29,360 nt of DNA, from the NCBI GenBank assembly GCA_027578815.1, contig JANBTH010000165.1:1-29360 (forward strand), read 5' to 3'. Shown here one piece after another: positions 8,651 through 16,720 of this stretch. A program made the position numbers and the translations under genes. This stretch comes from Coemansia sp. RSA 1804. Taxonomy: Eukaryota > Kickxellomycota > Kickxellomycetes > Kickxellales > Kickxellaceae. Within the stretch, counting starts at the first letter, position 1; each line of letters opens with the position of its first letter. The notes under the pieces were generated by a model. It was not told the origin of the DNA. It ran no database searches and saw only the letters and a list, made by a program, of their open reading frames with translations.

Positions 8651-9578
8651 GGGATGGTCCAGTCCATCCACAGTTCTTCCAGAACTCTGCAGGGGTCGTG
8701 TGCTTATAGCCCATCTTCTTGTTGGTTTCCAAAAATCCTGCGCTTTTATCGAATAACCCAAACTCCTCAACACCCTTAAACATCTGTTCCAGCTCCTCAC
8801 TGTTCAGATATGCATGAGGAATCTGAACATAACGTGCGGGCTTGCCTGTAGCTTCGGTAAACGCGTTTACCATCTCCTGAGCCTGGTAGATTCCTCCACT
8901 CACCTCCGTTGCTTTGCCAACAAAGTCATCAAAGTTGGCAATGATATAAGCGACAACTCCGCCAGTGTCTTTGCCTGCCTCAGCAAGAGGGATCTCCGTT
9001 GTTGGTGAAAATGGGAATGTAAACTCAACAGTCGCCTTGTCTTCTGATGAAATCTGCGAAAATTGAAGATAGTTTTCCATATAAAAGCCGAGATAGATGG
9101 TTGCTCCACGGATCTTGTCAGCCTTGGATTTTAGGTATTCTTCAACCCTGTGCTTCCCTTCAAAATGAAGCACCTTAGAGTACTTGCCACCGCTAATTTC
9201 CTTCATTGAAGGAAGAGTGCTCATAACAATGTTCTTGACACCAACGGCAATAGCCGCATCAATGATGTTCTTGCCCTGAATGTACTCGGCGTCGAGGTTT
9301 CCTGAGCCAACCTTGTCAGTAATCTCTGGCTGGAAGAATTGGGTCATGCCAAAGACAAAGTCGGCACCCTTGAATGCCTTCTCGAGGGATGCGGTGTCAT
9401 TGATGTCGGCTGCAACCAGCTCAACATCCGGATACTTGGTCTTGATTTCCTTGGCAGATTCGCTTGAGGTGTTGCGTGTCACAGCAACGAGCTTGTATCC
9501 TCCAGTTGCATGTAATGCGCGCAAAACACTGCCACCCTGAAGGCCGGTGGCACCGATAATTGCAACAGTCAGAGTCAT
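8646..9578 (-). CDS. NmrA-like NAD(P)-binding protein, HSCARG/NMRAL1 type (copy B)
   Basis: 310 residues, collinear without visible gaps with copy A and roughly 60% identical by eye. The GATGLQGGSVLRAL loop is unchanged, and VTRN keeps the Arg expected to contact NADP. The C-terminal block YKHTTPAEFWKN-GWTGPSQ is almost the same in both. Divergence is concentrated in the middle (about 85-160), where family members bind partners or ligands, so the copies may sense different things. The role is inferred from the family: a NAD(P)-binding redox or nitrogen-state sensor, or a related reductase. The promoter has a TATA box and a CCAAT element but no bZIP palindrome. The arrangement is a head-to-tail tandem duplication. 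Confidence 0.9.
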   Translation of the reverse strand: MTLTVAIIGATGLQGGSVLRALHATGGYKLVAVTRNTSSESAKEIKTKYPDVELVAADINDTASLEKAFKGADFVFGMTQFFQPEITDKVGSGNLDAEYIQGKNIIDAAIAVGVKNIVMSTLPSMKEISGGKYSKVLHFEGKHRVEEYLKSKADKIRGATIYLGFYMENYLQFSQISSEDKATVEFTFPFSPTTEIPLAEAGKDTGGVVAYIIANFDDFVGKATEVSGGIYQAQEMVNAFTEATGKPARYVQIPHAYLNSEELEQMFKGVEEFGLFDKSAGFLETNKKMGYKHTTPAEFWKNCGWTGPSQ

Positions 9579-9691
9579 GTCGTTAATATGTTAGTTTCCA
9601 GTTATGGAGTGAAGTAAAAGAGAAGAAAAGCAAGCAACGAGTGTGCAAACAGACGTCTTCGAAGCAACCATGGAGATGGCGGCAGTATGTC

Positions 9692-9733
9692 CCTTTATAT
9701 ATAGTCGAATGGGAATATCTCGCCAGCCAATGA
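9692..9733 (-). promoter_or_regulatory. TATA box and CCAAT element of NmrA-like copy B
   Basis: Minus-strand CTATATATAAAG at about 9693-9704 lies about 115 bases upstream of the ATG at 9578. A CCAAT (plus strand, in GCCAGCCAATGAAC) lies about 25 bases further upstream. The arrangement is typical for a regulated fungal promoter; binding is not shown. Confidence 0.55.
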
Positions 9734-9739
9734 ACATTT

Positions 9740-10242
9740 CGTAGAATTGTTTGGAAGGAAGCTGAACGCATTGTTTGTGAATGTTGTTGTCTTTGACAAC
9801 CCCCTTGTTTCATTGATATTCATGCAACACATGTTTTAAAGTCCCTCCCTGCTAAGGCGATAGAAGCTAGCAAAGGAATGTACTTGTACGTTTCTGGCTA
9901 ATTGCGTATTGTCCGACTCCATAGGCAAGCAAGCCAATTGTGAGAATATATCGCTTTCAAACTGCTAGCCAACACATAAAGTATATTATAGACAAGAGCT
10001 AGAGGTCCTTGATTATAACAACATTGTCTAATCATGGCAAAATGCGCATGTGAAGTACATCCACCACAATGTTACAAAAAAAAGACTGCTAATAAACATA
10101 ATTTAAAAGAAAAGTATAAAGCGTAGGGCAAGAAAACGGGACAAAAATGTAGCTGTTTAAAAAAAATACTACGATGCAAAAGTGCAAGGAAAACAAAGAA
10201 AAATCGAGGGGGTGGGCATAGCTAGTCTTCAACAGGCACATG
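9740..10242. other. Intergenic stretch between NmrA-like copy B and dUTPase
   Basis: About 500 AT-rich bases containing the upstream promoter of copy B and the 3' end of the dUTPase transcript. No ORF with a recognisable product and no structured RNA was seen. Confidence 0.6.
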
Positions 10243-10713
10243 CTAGCAGGTACCGGTGGATCCAAACCCTTTAGAGCCTCTCTCGGTCTCTGGGACATCC
10301 TCACATACAATCTCTTCCACAGCCGGTGTATAAATGCGCTCCAAAATCAGCTGCGCAATCCTGTCGCCAGGGTTAATGACAAATGGCTTTTCACCGTGGT
10401 TAAACAAGGCAACAAGAACTTCACCAGTGTAGTCAGCATCAATAACACCGGCAGCTGTGTCTATTCCGTGCTTGACTGCCAATCCGGACCTCGGGGCTAC
10501 GCGCGCGTAAGTGTTCGTGGGGATGCAGATCTGAATCCCAGTCTTGGCCACGCCGCGGCCGCGTGCCTCGATGACCAAGGGCTCGGACGCAAACAAGTCG
10601 TATCCGGCGCAAAACAGCGATCCGCGCTTTGGAACCTTGGCTGTTTTGCTGAGGAGTGCTACTCGGAGGAACGGCCTCTTATGTGAATGTTTTGCCTTGG
10701 GTATTCTAGGCAT
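10243..10713 (-). CDS. DUT1: dUTP diphosphatase (dUTPase)
   Basis: Hydrolyses dUTP to dUMP and pyrophosphate, keeping uracil out of DNA and supplying dUMP for dTMP synthesis. The 156-residue protein contains all five motifs of trimeric dUTPases in order: AGYDLFAS (motif 1, about 36-43), PRSGLAVKHG (motif 2), GVIDADYTGEV (motif 3, with the catalytic Asp and the uracil-site Tyr), GDRIAQLILE (motif 4) and RGSKGFGSTG (motif 5, the flexible C-terminal arm). Length is normal for the family, and the short basic N-terminus shows no clear mitochondrial presequence. The ATG at 10713 is the only in-frame one before motif 1. A TATA box lies 166 bases upstream, and ACGCGA elements lie beyond it, fitting S-phase expression. 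Confidence 0.97.
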   Translation of the reverse strand: MPRIPKAKHSHKRPFLRVALLSKTAKVPKRGSLFCAGYDLFASEPLVIEARGRGVAKTGIQICIPTNTYARVAPRSGLAVKHGIDTAAGVIDADYTGEVLVALFNHGEKPFVINPGDRIAQLILERIYTPAVEEIVCEDVPETERGSKGFGSTGTC

Positions 10714-10878
10714 GGTTTAGCAAGGTTTTTAAGTGTGAAAGATATAAAGAGAACGGAAAGTAGTAAGAGAAAGGGTTTTTGCTGCGGCTGAAAAAAACAG
10801 TGAAGAAAAAAACTGAAATCGCCAGTTGGAAAGAGAAAAACGCTCCAATGGAGCATAAATTAACGAGACTTTGCTCTG

Positions 10879-10889
10879 TTTTATATACC
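10879..10889 (-). promoter_or_regulatory. TATA box of the dUTPase gene
   Basis: Minus-strand GGTATATAAAA about 166 bases upstream of the dUTPase ATG, in otherwise mixed sequence. It is the best TATA match in the divergent promoter region. Confidence 0.55.
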
Positions 10890-11039
10890 AGCAGCTTTTT
10901 CAGAGCACGCTCTATCTGTGGAAAGAGGGCGTTTGCTTGGCTATAAGCTGTTCAGGGAGAAGAGAGTGGGTGATGCTTCAGCCAGAGTCCCTTGTTCTTT
11001 CATTTCGCCTGGAATGCTCAGCAAAGGCGAATGGCGCTG

Positions 11040-11085
11040 TGTCGCGTTAACGCGACATGCCAATGTCGCCTACTGTTTTACGCGA
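11040..11085. promoter_or_regulatory. ACGCGA cluster with an 18-base perfect palindrome (MBF/E2F-type candidate)
   Basis: TGTCGCGTTAACGCGACA at 11040-11057 is a perfect palindrome holding two divergent ACGCGA copies. A third copy is at 11080-11085. Nearby are TTTCGCC (about 11003-11009) and GGCGAA (about 11026-11031), which resemble E2F half sites. ACGCG is the core of the MluI cell-cycle box bound by MBF at G1/S genes, and dUTPase is a classic S-phase gene. The cluster lies about 155 bases beyond the dUTPase TATA box, between that gene and the divergent coiled-coil gene, so it could act on either. Confidence 0.45.
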
Positions 11086-11197
11086 TTAGAAATGCAGCAA
11101 AAAGGGGCTGCGAAATGCAATGATAATTCTTTGCTAGAATTCAAAATGGTGCGCAATGATTGGCTAGAAAAGAAGCAAACACAAAAGCATAGAGTAC

Positions 11198-11243
11198 GGC
11201 TCAACGGTTCAACAGCTCAGCGGCTCAGACATCAATTGGCTCA
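11198..11243. repeat. Cluster of GGCTCA-like hexamers
   Basis: GGCTCA occurs at 11198, 11222 and 11238, with variants GGTTCA at 11206 and AGCTCA at 11214, all on the plus strand. It may be a degenerate micro-repeat or a set of binding half sites in the divergent promoter. Confidence 0.35.
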
Positions 11244-11639
11244 ATGGGCTTGCAGAAAAGCTGTGGAGACAAGCGCGGAAAGCTGGCGGCGATTCCGACA
11301 AATGGCTGCATAACAATGTAGTGCTTGAGTGATGCGACCAAAATCAACACTGGTGCCGAGAGGCGTCAAAGAAGCATTAGATGTTGACCCGATAGCGATT
11401 GCAAGGATTGAAAAAAGATGTCCGTCTAAAGTTAGCCGATGCACCACACCACTGCCTCTTTTGTTTTCCTTCCAGCTGGAGCTGCCTTTTCAATTGAGAA
11501 AGGAATATTGTATTTTGAGGTATTTGCTGCTTATTTTGTAAAGCTCTTTTGAAAGACAAGGCGAACCTTTGCTTTACTGCTGCCGCAACCAAGCGACGCT
11601 ATTTGCAGCAGCATACACCACCAGAACGCTCTGCTTTAC

Positions 11640-13979
11640 ATGGAGCCCGAAACGCCAACAAAGACATACACGGGAAGAGTTATACAGCGTGAAGATGAGC
11701 AACGAACGCCGCCCTCGGCCAGAAACCAGTGTGCATCTGCATTCAGCTCCCCGGCGTTGCGCAGTCTGAGCGAAAGTGCGCTGAGGGAGCGGCTGCGGGA
11801 GGCGTACTTCTTGCTGAAAGAAAAGGAGAAAAACTTATTTCTGGCTGCATCAGTCGGCCAGGAGCTGCTTGACACTAACCAACAGCTACAGAGCAACTAT
11901 ACGCGTGTGCGTGACGAGCTTGCCGAAGCCCAGGATAGCCTAAAGAGGCTGGATATATTTCCTACAGAAGATGAAGAACCGGAGTCGCGGCTGCATGGAA
12001 GACGGCGAAGCATGGCCACTGCAAACCGCAGAAAACATAGCGATAATGAGGAATCTGTAGACGATCAAAGCGATAACTCGCTGCGTGAGCAGCAGTGGAT
12101 AAAGACGCATTTGCAGCCTCTGCAGTCACAACTCCAGATAACGCAGGAACGCATGGACGATCTCATGGTTGAACGAGATCAAGCGGAGACGGAGAAACAT
12201 CTATTACAACAAGAACACGCATCGATGCAACGTCGCGCGGCTGAGGCTGCTTTGGCAACTGAAAAGGCACGCCAACAGATGGAAAGAGCTGAGGAGGACA
12301 AAGCACGAATGCAGGAGGAACTCCAAACACAGCGTGACAAGTGGCTCCAACGGTGGACAGACCACAAGGCGCAATGTAAGATGAATGATGGAATTGCTGA
12401 TGCAAATTCTACACAGATCGCTGGCGATGTCGCAGCGCAGCTGCGTGCTGAGCGACACACAGACGAAATGCAAATGCGACACAGCGCTGTTCAGGCAGAG
12501 CTGGAGTTGCTGCGATCTCAGATGCAGCGCATGGAGGAAGAGCGCGTCAATGAGTGGGAGCCGATGCGTAGCCGCTGGTTGGCATGCGAGGAGGCTCTGC
12601 AAGAGCTGCAAGAGACCCACCAGAGTACTTGCGAGGCTCTTGCGCAGGCAGAGGCACGGCTTGCGGATCTGGAAAACGATCCAGCAATTGACCCAGTATC
12701 TCACCTTGCATCGCAGAAGACGGCCACCAGCATCCTTGGAGAGGTTGATACACAGCGACGTCGTGCAGAATCGCAGCAGCGTGCCTTAGAGAACGACCAT
12801 GCGGCATTGAAACGCTCCTATACACGGGTCCTGGGCTCTCAAACGCGAATGAAACAGCAGGTTGCACGTCTCACTCAGCTTGCGGCCGTTGGTACCAGCG
12901 AGGCGCGGATGAAGCGCTTGGAAGCAGCGCTAGGCGAGGCTGAATGTCAGCGCCAGGCTCTTTTGTGGGCTGCCATGGACCAGCGACACACTGCATTGAC
13001 CGATGGATCTGGACTGCTCGTGGTTGACAAGAGCGGTGGTTCTACTGACGAGACGACGCTAGTACTCACACTGCGTGCTCGCTTGAAGCAGGCATTGGCT
13101 GACTGCAGCCAGGCTCAGCGTGAGCTGCGCACAGCCCACATATTGCGTGCTAACGAGGTTCAGCGTAATGGTGAGCTGGAGCGCGAGGCTGCTGAAGTCG
13201 AAGCGAAATTGCGCCGTGCAATGGGTGAGATTACCAGCCTTCGGTCGAATTGCGATGCATTACGTCGAAACACCCGGGAGCGTCTACCTGTTCGATTGTC
13301 TGAAACACAACAATCTTCGCCTTTACCACCACGGAAACGCACACGCGCCGATAGCACACTTCCCAAGGTTAGCAGCAATGATAGCCCGATGTTAAAAAAG
13401 AGCGGCCCTATGAGCCTTGCCTTTGTCATTAACGAGGAATCGTCGTCGGTTGACGAGCCGACTCAGTATAAACAATCATCAAATCCGCCCAAAAAGGAAT
13501 TTCATGTCGAGAAGAAAGAATACTTTGGGAACGATAACAGAAATATTAGCGAAGGTGATCATGGAGTTGATGGCGACATTCGGGATGCACCCACACTGGA
13601 CAGTTCAGAGCACAATGTATATATGAAAGCAGAAGAACACGGAAGCGACACACTAGCTGTTGCGCAAGTGCGTGAGCTATCGGATTTAAACAACGCAGCC
13701 AACCGAGGACTCAAGTCTTGGCTGGGTACGCTAGGCGCGGCGCATGCATCGGCTACTATTGCGCGTGAGCGGTCTCTGGACATGGTAGAAACAAAACCAG
13801 CCCAAAACACAGAGACGTCTATTAAAGATCCAGATTCTGGGAACGACAACAGCAACAGCAACAGCAACGGCAAAGATAATAACGATACCAGTCTTGGCTG
13901 TAGTGCAGTAGACGGAGTTGACGAGATATACGTGGGGTCGCGGATGCCAAAGAAGCCGATCGAATGCACCAACCAGTGA
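11640..13979 (+). CDS. Coiled-coil protein with a CC1-box-like dynein-adaptor motif
   Basis: 779 residues, acidic and largely helical. After a short disordered N-terminus, residues about 46-115 form a coiled coil containing KEKEKNLFLAASVGQELL followed by DTNQQL (A69, A70, G73). This matches the AAxxG 'CC1 box' context that binds dynein light intermediate chain in BICD, BICDR, Spindly and HAP1/TRAK adaptors. Heptad-rich segments follow at about 150-250, 265-360, 370-440 and 470-570. The last 200 residues are low-complexity, with an N/S/D-rich stretch near 735-755. From this I infer a scaffold or dynein-dynactin activating adaptor; no Spindly-type p150 motif was found, so this is not proven. 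It is divergent from dUTPase with 926 bases between starts. The ORF may be incomplete at its 3' end: a possible spliced membrane-anchor exon lies just downstream. Confidence 0.85.
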   Translation: MEPETPTKTYTGRVIQREDEQRTPPSARNQCASAFSSPALRSLSESALRERLREAYFLLKEKEKNLFLAASVGQELLDTNQQLQSNYTRVRDELAEAQDSLKRLDIFPTEDEEPESRLHGRRRSMATANRRKHSDNEESVDDQSDNSLREQQWIKTHLQPLQSQLQITQERMDDLMVERDQAETEKHLLQQEHASMQRRAAEAALATEKARQQMERAEEDKARMQEELQTQRDKWLQRWTDHKAQCKMNDGIADANSTQIAGDVAAQLRAERHTDEMQMRHSAVQAELELLRSQMQRMEEERVNEWEPMRSRWLACEEALQELQETHQSTCEALAQAEARLADLENDPAIDPVSHLASQKTATSILGEVDTQRRRAESQQRALENDHAALKRSYTRVLGSQTRMKQQVARLTQLAAVGTSEARMKRLEAALGEAECQRQALLWAAMDQRHTALTDGSGLLVVDKSGGSTDETTLVLTLRARLKQALADCSQAQRELRTAHILRANEVQRNGELEREAAEVEAKLRRAMGEITSLRSNCDALRRNTRERLPVRLSETQQSSPLPPRKRTRADSTLPKVSSNDSPMLKKSGPMSLAFVINEESSSVDEPTQYKQSSNPPKKEFHVEKKEYFGNDNRNISEGDHGVDGDIRDAPTLDSSEHNVYMKAEEHGSDTLAVAQVRELSDLNNAANRGLKSWLGTLGAAHASATIARERSLDMVETKPAQNTETSIKDPDSGNDNSNSNSNGKDNNDTSLGCSAVDGVDEIYVGSRMPKKPIECTNQ

Positions 13980-13996
13980 CAGCTACCATGTGGCAG

Positions 13997-14269
13997 ACAG
14001 CTTGCAGCACTTTTTCTCTTATTTCCAATTTTGGCAGCTGTTCCCGCCGGAGCACCTGCTGTTGTTCTGCATCTTTGACAGTGGAAACATGATCGGTGAG
14101 TTTTTCTCCCAGCTCTGTGCATGCATATGCAGCGCTTCCACATTTCCACCTTCCCATCCCGGTTGTCCCTCTTCTCTTAGACATCGAAAGCCACCAGCGT
14201 AGAAAGAGATGCATTATTGCACTTTCATTTGCCGTTTTTTGTTTCTGGTTTGCAAATATAACAGCATGA
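13997..14269 (+). other. Possible spliced C-terminal exons encoding a hydrophobic tail anchor
   Basis: Beyond the coiled-coil stop, another plus frame reads SLQHFFSYFQFWQLF, PPEHLLLFCIF and DSGNMI up to a GTGAGT donor at 14096. A TAG acceptor at 14178-14180 preceded by a pyrimidine tract would remove 85 bases and continue as DIESHQRRKR, CIIALSFAVFCFWFANITA and a TGA at 14267. That gives a basic RRKR followed by about 17 hydrophobic residues, the layout of a tail-anchored protein. In-phase joining to the coiled-coil ORF is possible, for example donor 13765 (GTGAGC) to acceptor 13996, or after a sequencing frameshift. It could also be chance. Confidence 0.3.
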
Positions 14270-14995
14270 GCATCGGAACGTTTGAGATTCCTTTGATAAT
14301 ATTTTTTTGCTCTCTTCCCAGGGTGTTGTTCCTAGTTGTTACTTGTTAGCAGCTCTACTGCAAGTGCAGAGCAGCAACGACAACAATGTCGTGGGATGCT
14401 TGCTTTTTTTTACTTTGTTCCTTTTAGTTGTGTATATGCTTTTATGACCCTCCTCCCTCTTCTGCACCATTCCAATATAAACAAGGTCAATCGATATGCA
14501 TGTTATACCCGACATCAATGGTTGGAGATGCCAAATGCCAAAATGAAATAGAATCACAAACCAAGGTTGCGCGTTAAAGCACCCTTGTTTATTCGAAGCC
14601 CTATGCTGGGTTTATTACAGGGTTCTCCCCCAGAAAACAATCTCTTGAATAGGCGATGCGTGTTCACAAGAGTATGAAGTAGTGGCTATGCGCCTGCACA
14701 ACATATGTCATGCTGCTATTTTGATGTCCTGCCTTTCTGTGTTGTTTCAACTCCCCCAGCCTTTTTCTATTGAAAGTAGCACTCCCCCCATACTCAATGC
14801 AAGAAAATTCCCAAAAAGTGCTTGTTGACAATACTATGAACACTGGATATGTAACCTTCAATGTATTTTTAGCATATTGTTAGAGCGCTCGAGTAGAACA
14901 ATGGAAATAAAGCAATATGTGGAACAAAACGAGAATAGACATAATTTATTGTCAAGGACTAGTGTATTCTCTTTTCAATAAAAAGAAAGCGCAGA

Positions 14996-15184
14996 ATGGA
15001 TATGCTGGCGTGTTCGCTGTCGTCCATGACTGACAACAGAAACCGCCTATTACGGTCTGCGTTGTCAGCATGGATAAATGAGCGGCTCATAGCAGATTTA
15101 CCAGTCGATGATCTACGCATTATATGCAAGGATATAGAACTCACAGTGGCAAGCTGCACATCGTGTACTGAAGAGGTGGGATAA
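14996..15184 (+). CDS. Small unidentified ORF, 62 codons
   Basis: The predicted peptide has a balanced, globular-looking composition with a likely amphipathic helix (NRLLRSALSAWINERLI) and a following DLPVDDLRIICKDIEL segment. The stretch is less AT-rich than its flanks. No family is recognised, no promoter is clear, and the opposite strand is also open here for 80 codons. It could be a small gene, an exon of a spliced gene, or chance. Confidence 0.2.
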   Translation: MDMLACSLSSMTDNRNRLLRSALSAWINERLIADLPVDDLRIICKDIELTVASCTSCTEEVG

Positions 15185-16329
15185 AGTCCCAATCCCTTCA
15201 ACTAATATGTCCTACATGTGAACAAGCAAAAAAATAAATCCAGATATACTTGCTGCAAATGCCAGAAAATATCCTGACCACATATACAGGCTGTGTGGAG
15301 AAAAAAGAAATGAAAGACATGGAAGAAAAGAGGGAACCGAAGTTCTCACACACTAATATCAAGTTTCTATTAATCCCTCTTTCTTTGCACTTTCTTGGTT
15401 AAACCCAAAGATAAACGGCCAGTGTGCATTCGGAATAGGTATTGTTTTAAAGTAAACCCTCCGCATTTGTCTTTATCCATTTATTGATGCAATTGAAATG
15501 AACACTTTGTGGATTCCAAAATGAGCCTTGCAAACGTCCTTTTGCAAGTTGTGAGGAAAATAAAAAATAAACGGCAGGCAAAAAAATAAATGCTGCATAT
15601 CTGTAACAAATGTAAATGAGCTGGCATGCAAAGAATAGGGGGTTCTTATCCGCTTTTTTATTCTCAGGCATATTCGAGTCCAAAACGAAAGCAGAAAAAG
15701 ATCTGTTCTTTGGAACATATAGTCTACCTGGTTTTGCTTGCAACGTTTGTTTGCTACCTGGCAACACATGGCAACACGCTAGCTATCAGGTAGCAAGCAG
15801 ATAAACAACAATTAAACAAAAAAGTTTCTGTGGACATGTTGACGGACGATACAAAAATAATGCAAAAATATGCAAATTTCATTTCCTGTCACGCCAGCAT
15901 TAGTTTGTCTCTTTGTCTCTATTACATCTTACACCATTCCATGACCACCACCCAACCCCACACAGTTACAGTGATATGCAGAACGAAGCATGTTAGGTCA
16001 ATTAAAATTGGGCACAGAGTAAACATCCCGCGGATTTCCTTCTTCCGTAGTGACCCGTTTTGTGGCAGACACAAGACGCATCAGTCCTGTACAAGCAAGG
16101 CGGGAAGTCTGTTCATCCAGGCAACAAAAAAGGTAAAACACCGCAAATATGTTTATGACGGCTGCATGGAGAGCAGGAAGCCCAGGAGAAAAAGGATGCA
16201 ACAAGCGGCGAAGCGGGGAAGGGTAATCCAGTGCTTTGCCACACACCCCTTCAGCCCTGAACTTCATCTATGCGCCGAGATTAAATGGTGGGTAAACGGA
16301 TCCGACAATGAACTTTTGCACCGCTTGGT

Positions 16330-16379
16330 GGGGCGAGAGTCTCCCCGCCGCCGCAGCCTGTGCAGGCTGTTCGGCGAAC
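16330..16379. other. Three consecutive short inverted repeats in a GC-rich patch
   Basis: Side by side lie GGGGCGAGAGTCTCCCC (stem GAGA/TCTC plus three G-C pairs across one bulged C), CAGCCTGTGCAGGCTG (7-base arms, 2-base loop) and GTTCGGCGAAC (5-base arms). Together they cover 50 bases. This could be a structured RNA element or a cluster of dimeric protein-binding sites. Function is unknown. Confidence 0.3.
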
Positions 16380-16720
16380 ACTACAGGCAGCAATTACGTG
16401 ACATCTGCGGCGTGGATAGGTAGATGGTGTGCATGGTCACCGTTGCTCTTTTGTTCAAAATTTTCCTTATCAGGTGGCCCAACTCTTTTCTTTGATGCTG
16501 CGTCGTTAAAACGAGAGTGCGAGGTGTTTTTATGTTTGCCAGATACTTGAATGGGGGAAGAGAAGGCTTTCTTTGCTTCACGGCCGCTGCACGGTTGTTG
16601 TGCTGTGTCTGCCGCTATGTGCAGCTCACTTGTGCCTTTTGCTCTTACAACTTGCCACATACACTTTATTCTCTCGTTTGCTCAAAGAACATGGGGAGAG
16701 AAAGACTCTTGTCATCCGCC

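Larger units (their letters stand above)
14270..16720. other. Gene-poor region between the coiled-coil and first HMG-box genes
   Basis: Mostly AT-rich sequence with scattered AATAAA motifs (for example 14904 and 14980), plus a GC-richer block at about 16020-16440. No ORF resembles a known protein. A 62-codon ORF at 14996-15184 and a hairpin cluster at 16330-16379 are listed separately. No tRNA or transposon was recognised. Confidence 0.5.

Noticed and set aside
10240..10686. 148-codon plus-strand ORF overlapping dUTPase
   Set aside because: It is a shadow of dUTPase, whose five motifs on the minus strand are unambiguous.
15670..15682. TTCGAGTCC resembling a tRNA B box
   Set aside because: The flanking bases do not pair as a T-stem, and no A box or acceptor stem fits at the right distance.
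15830..16423. 197-codon plus-strand ORF in the region before the first HMG gene
   Set aside because: Unstructured composition, no recognised domain, and it crosses from AT-rich to GC-rich sequence without a change in character that fits a gene.
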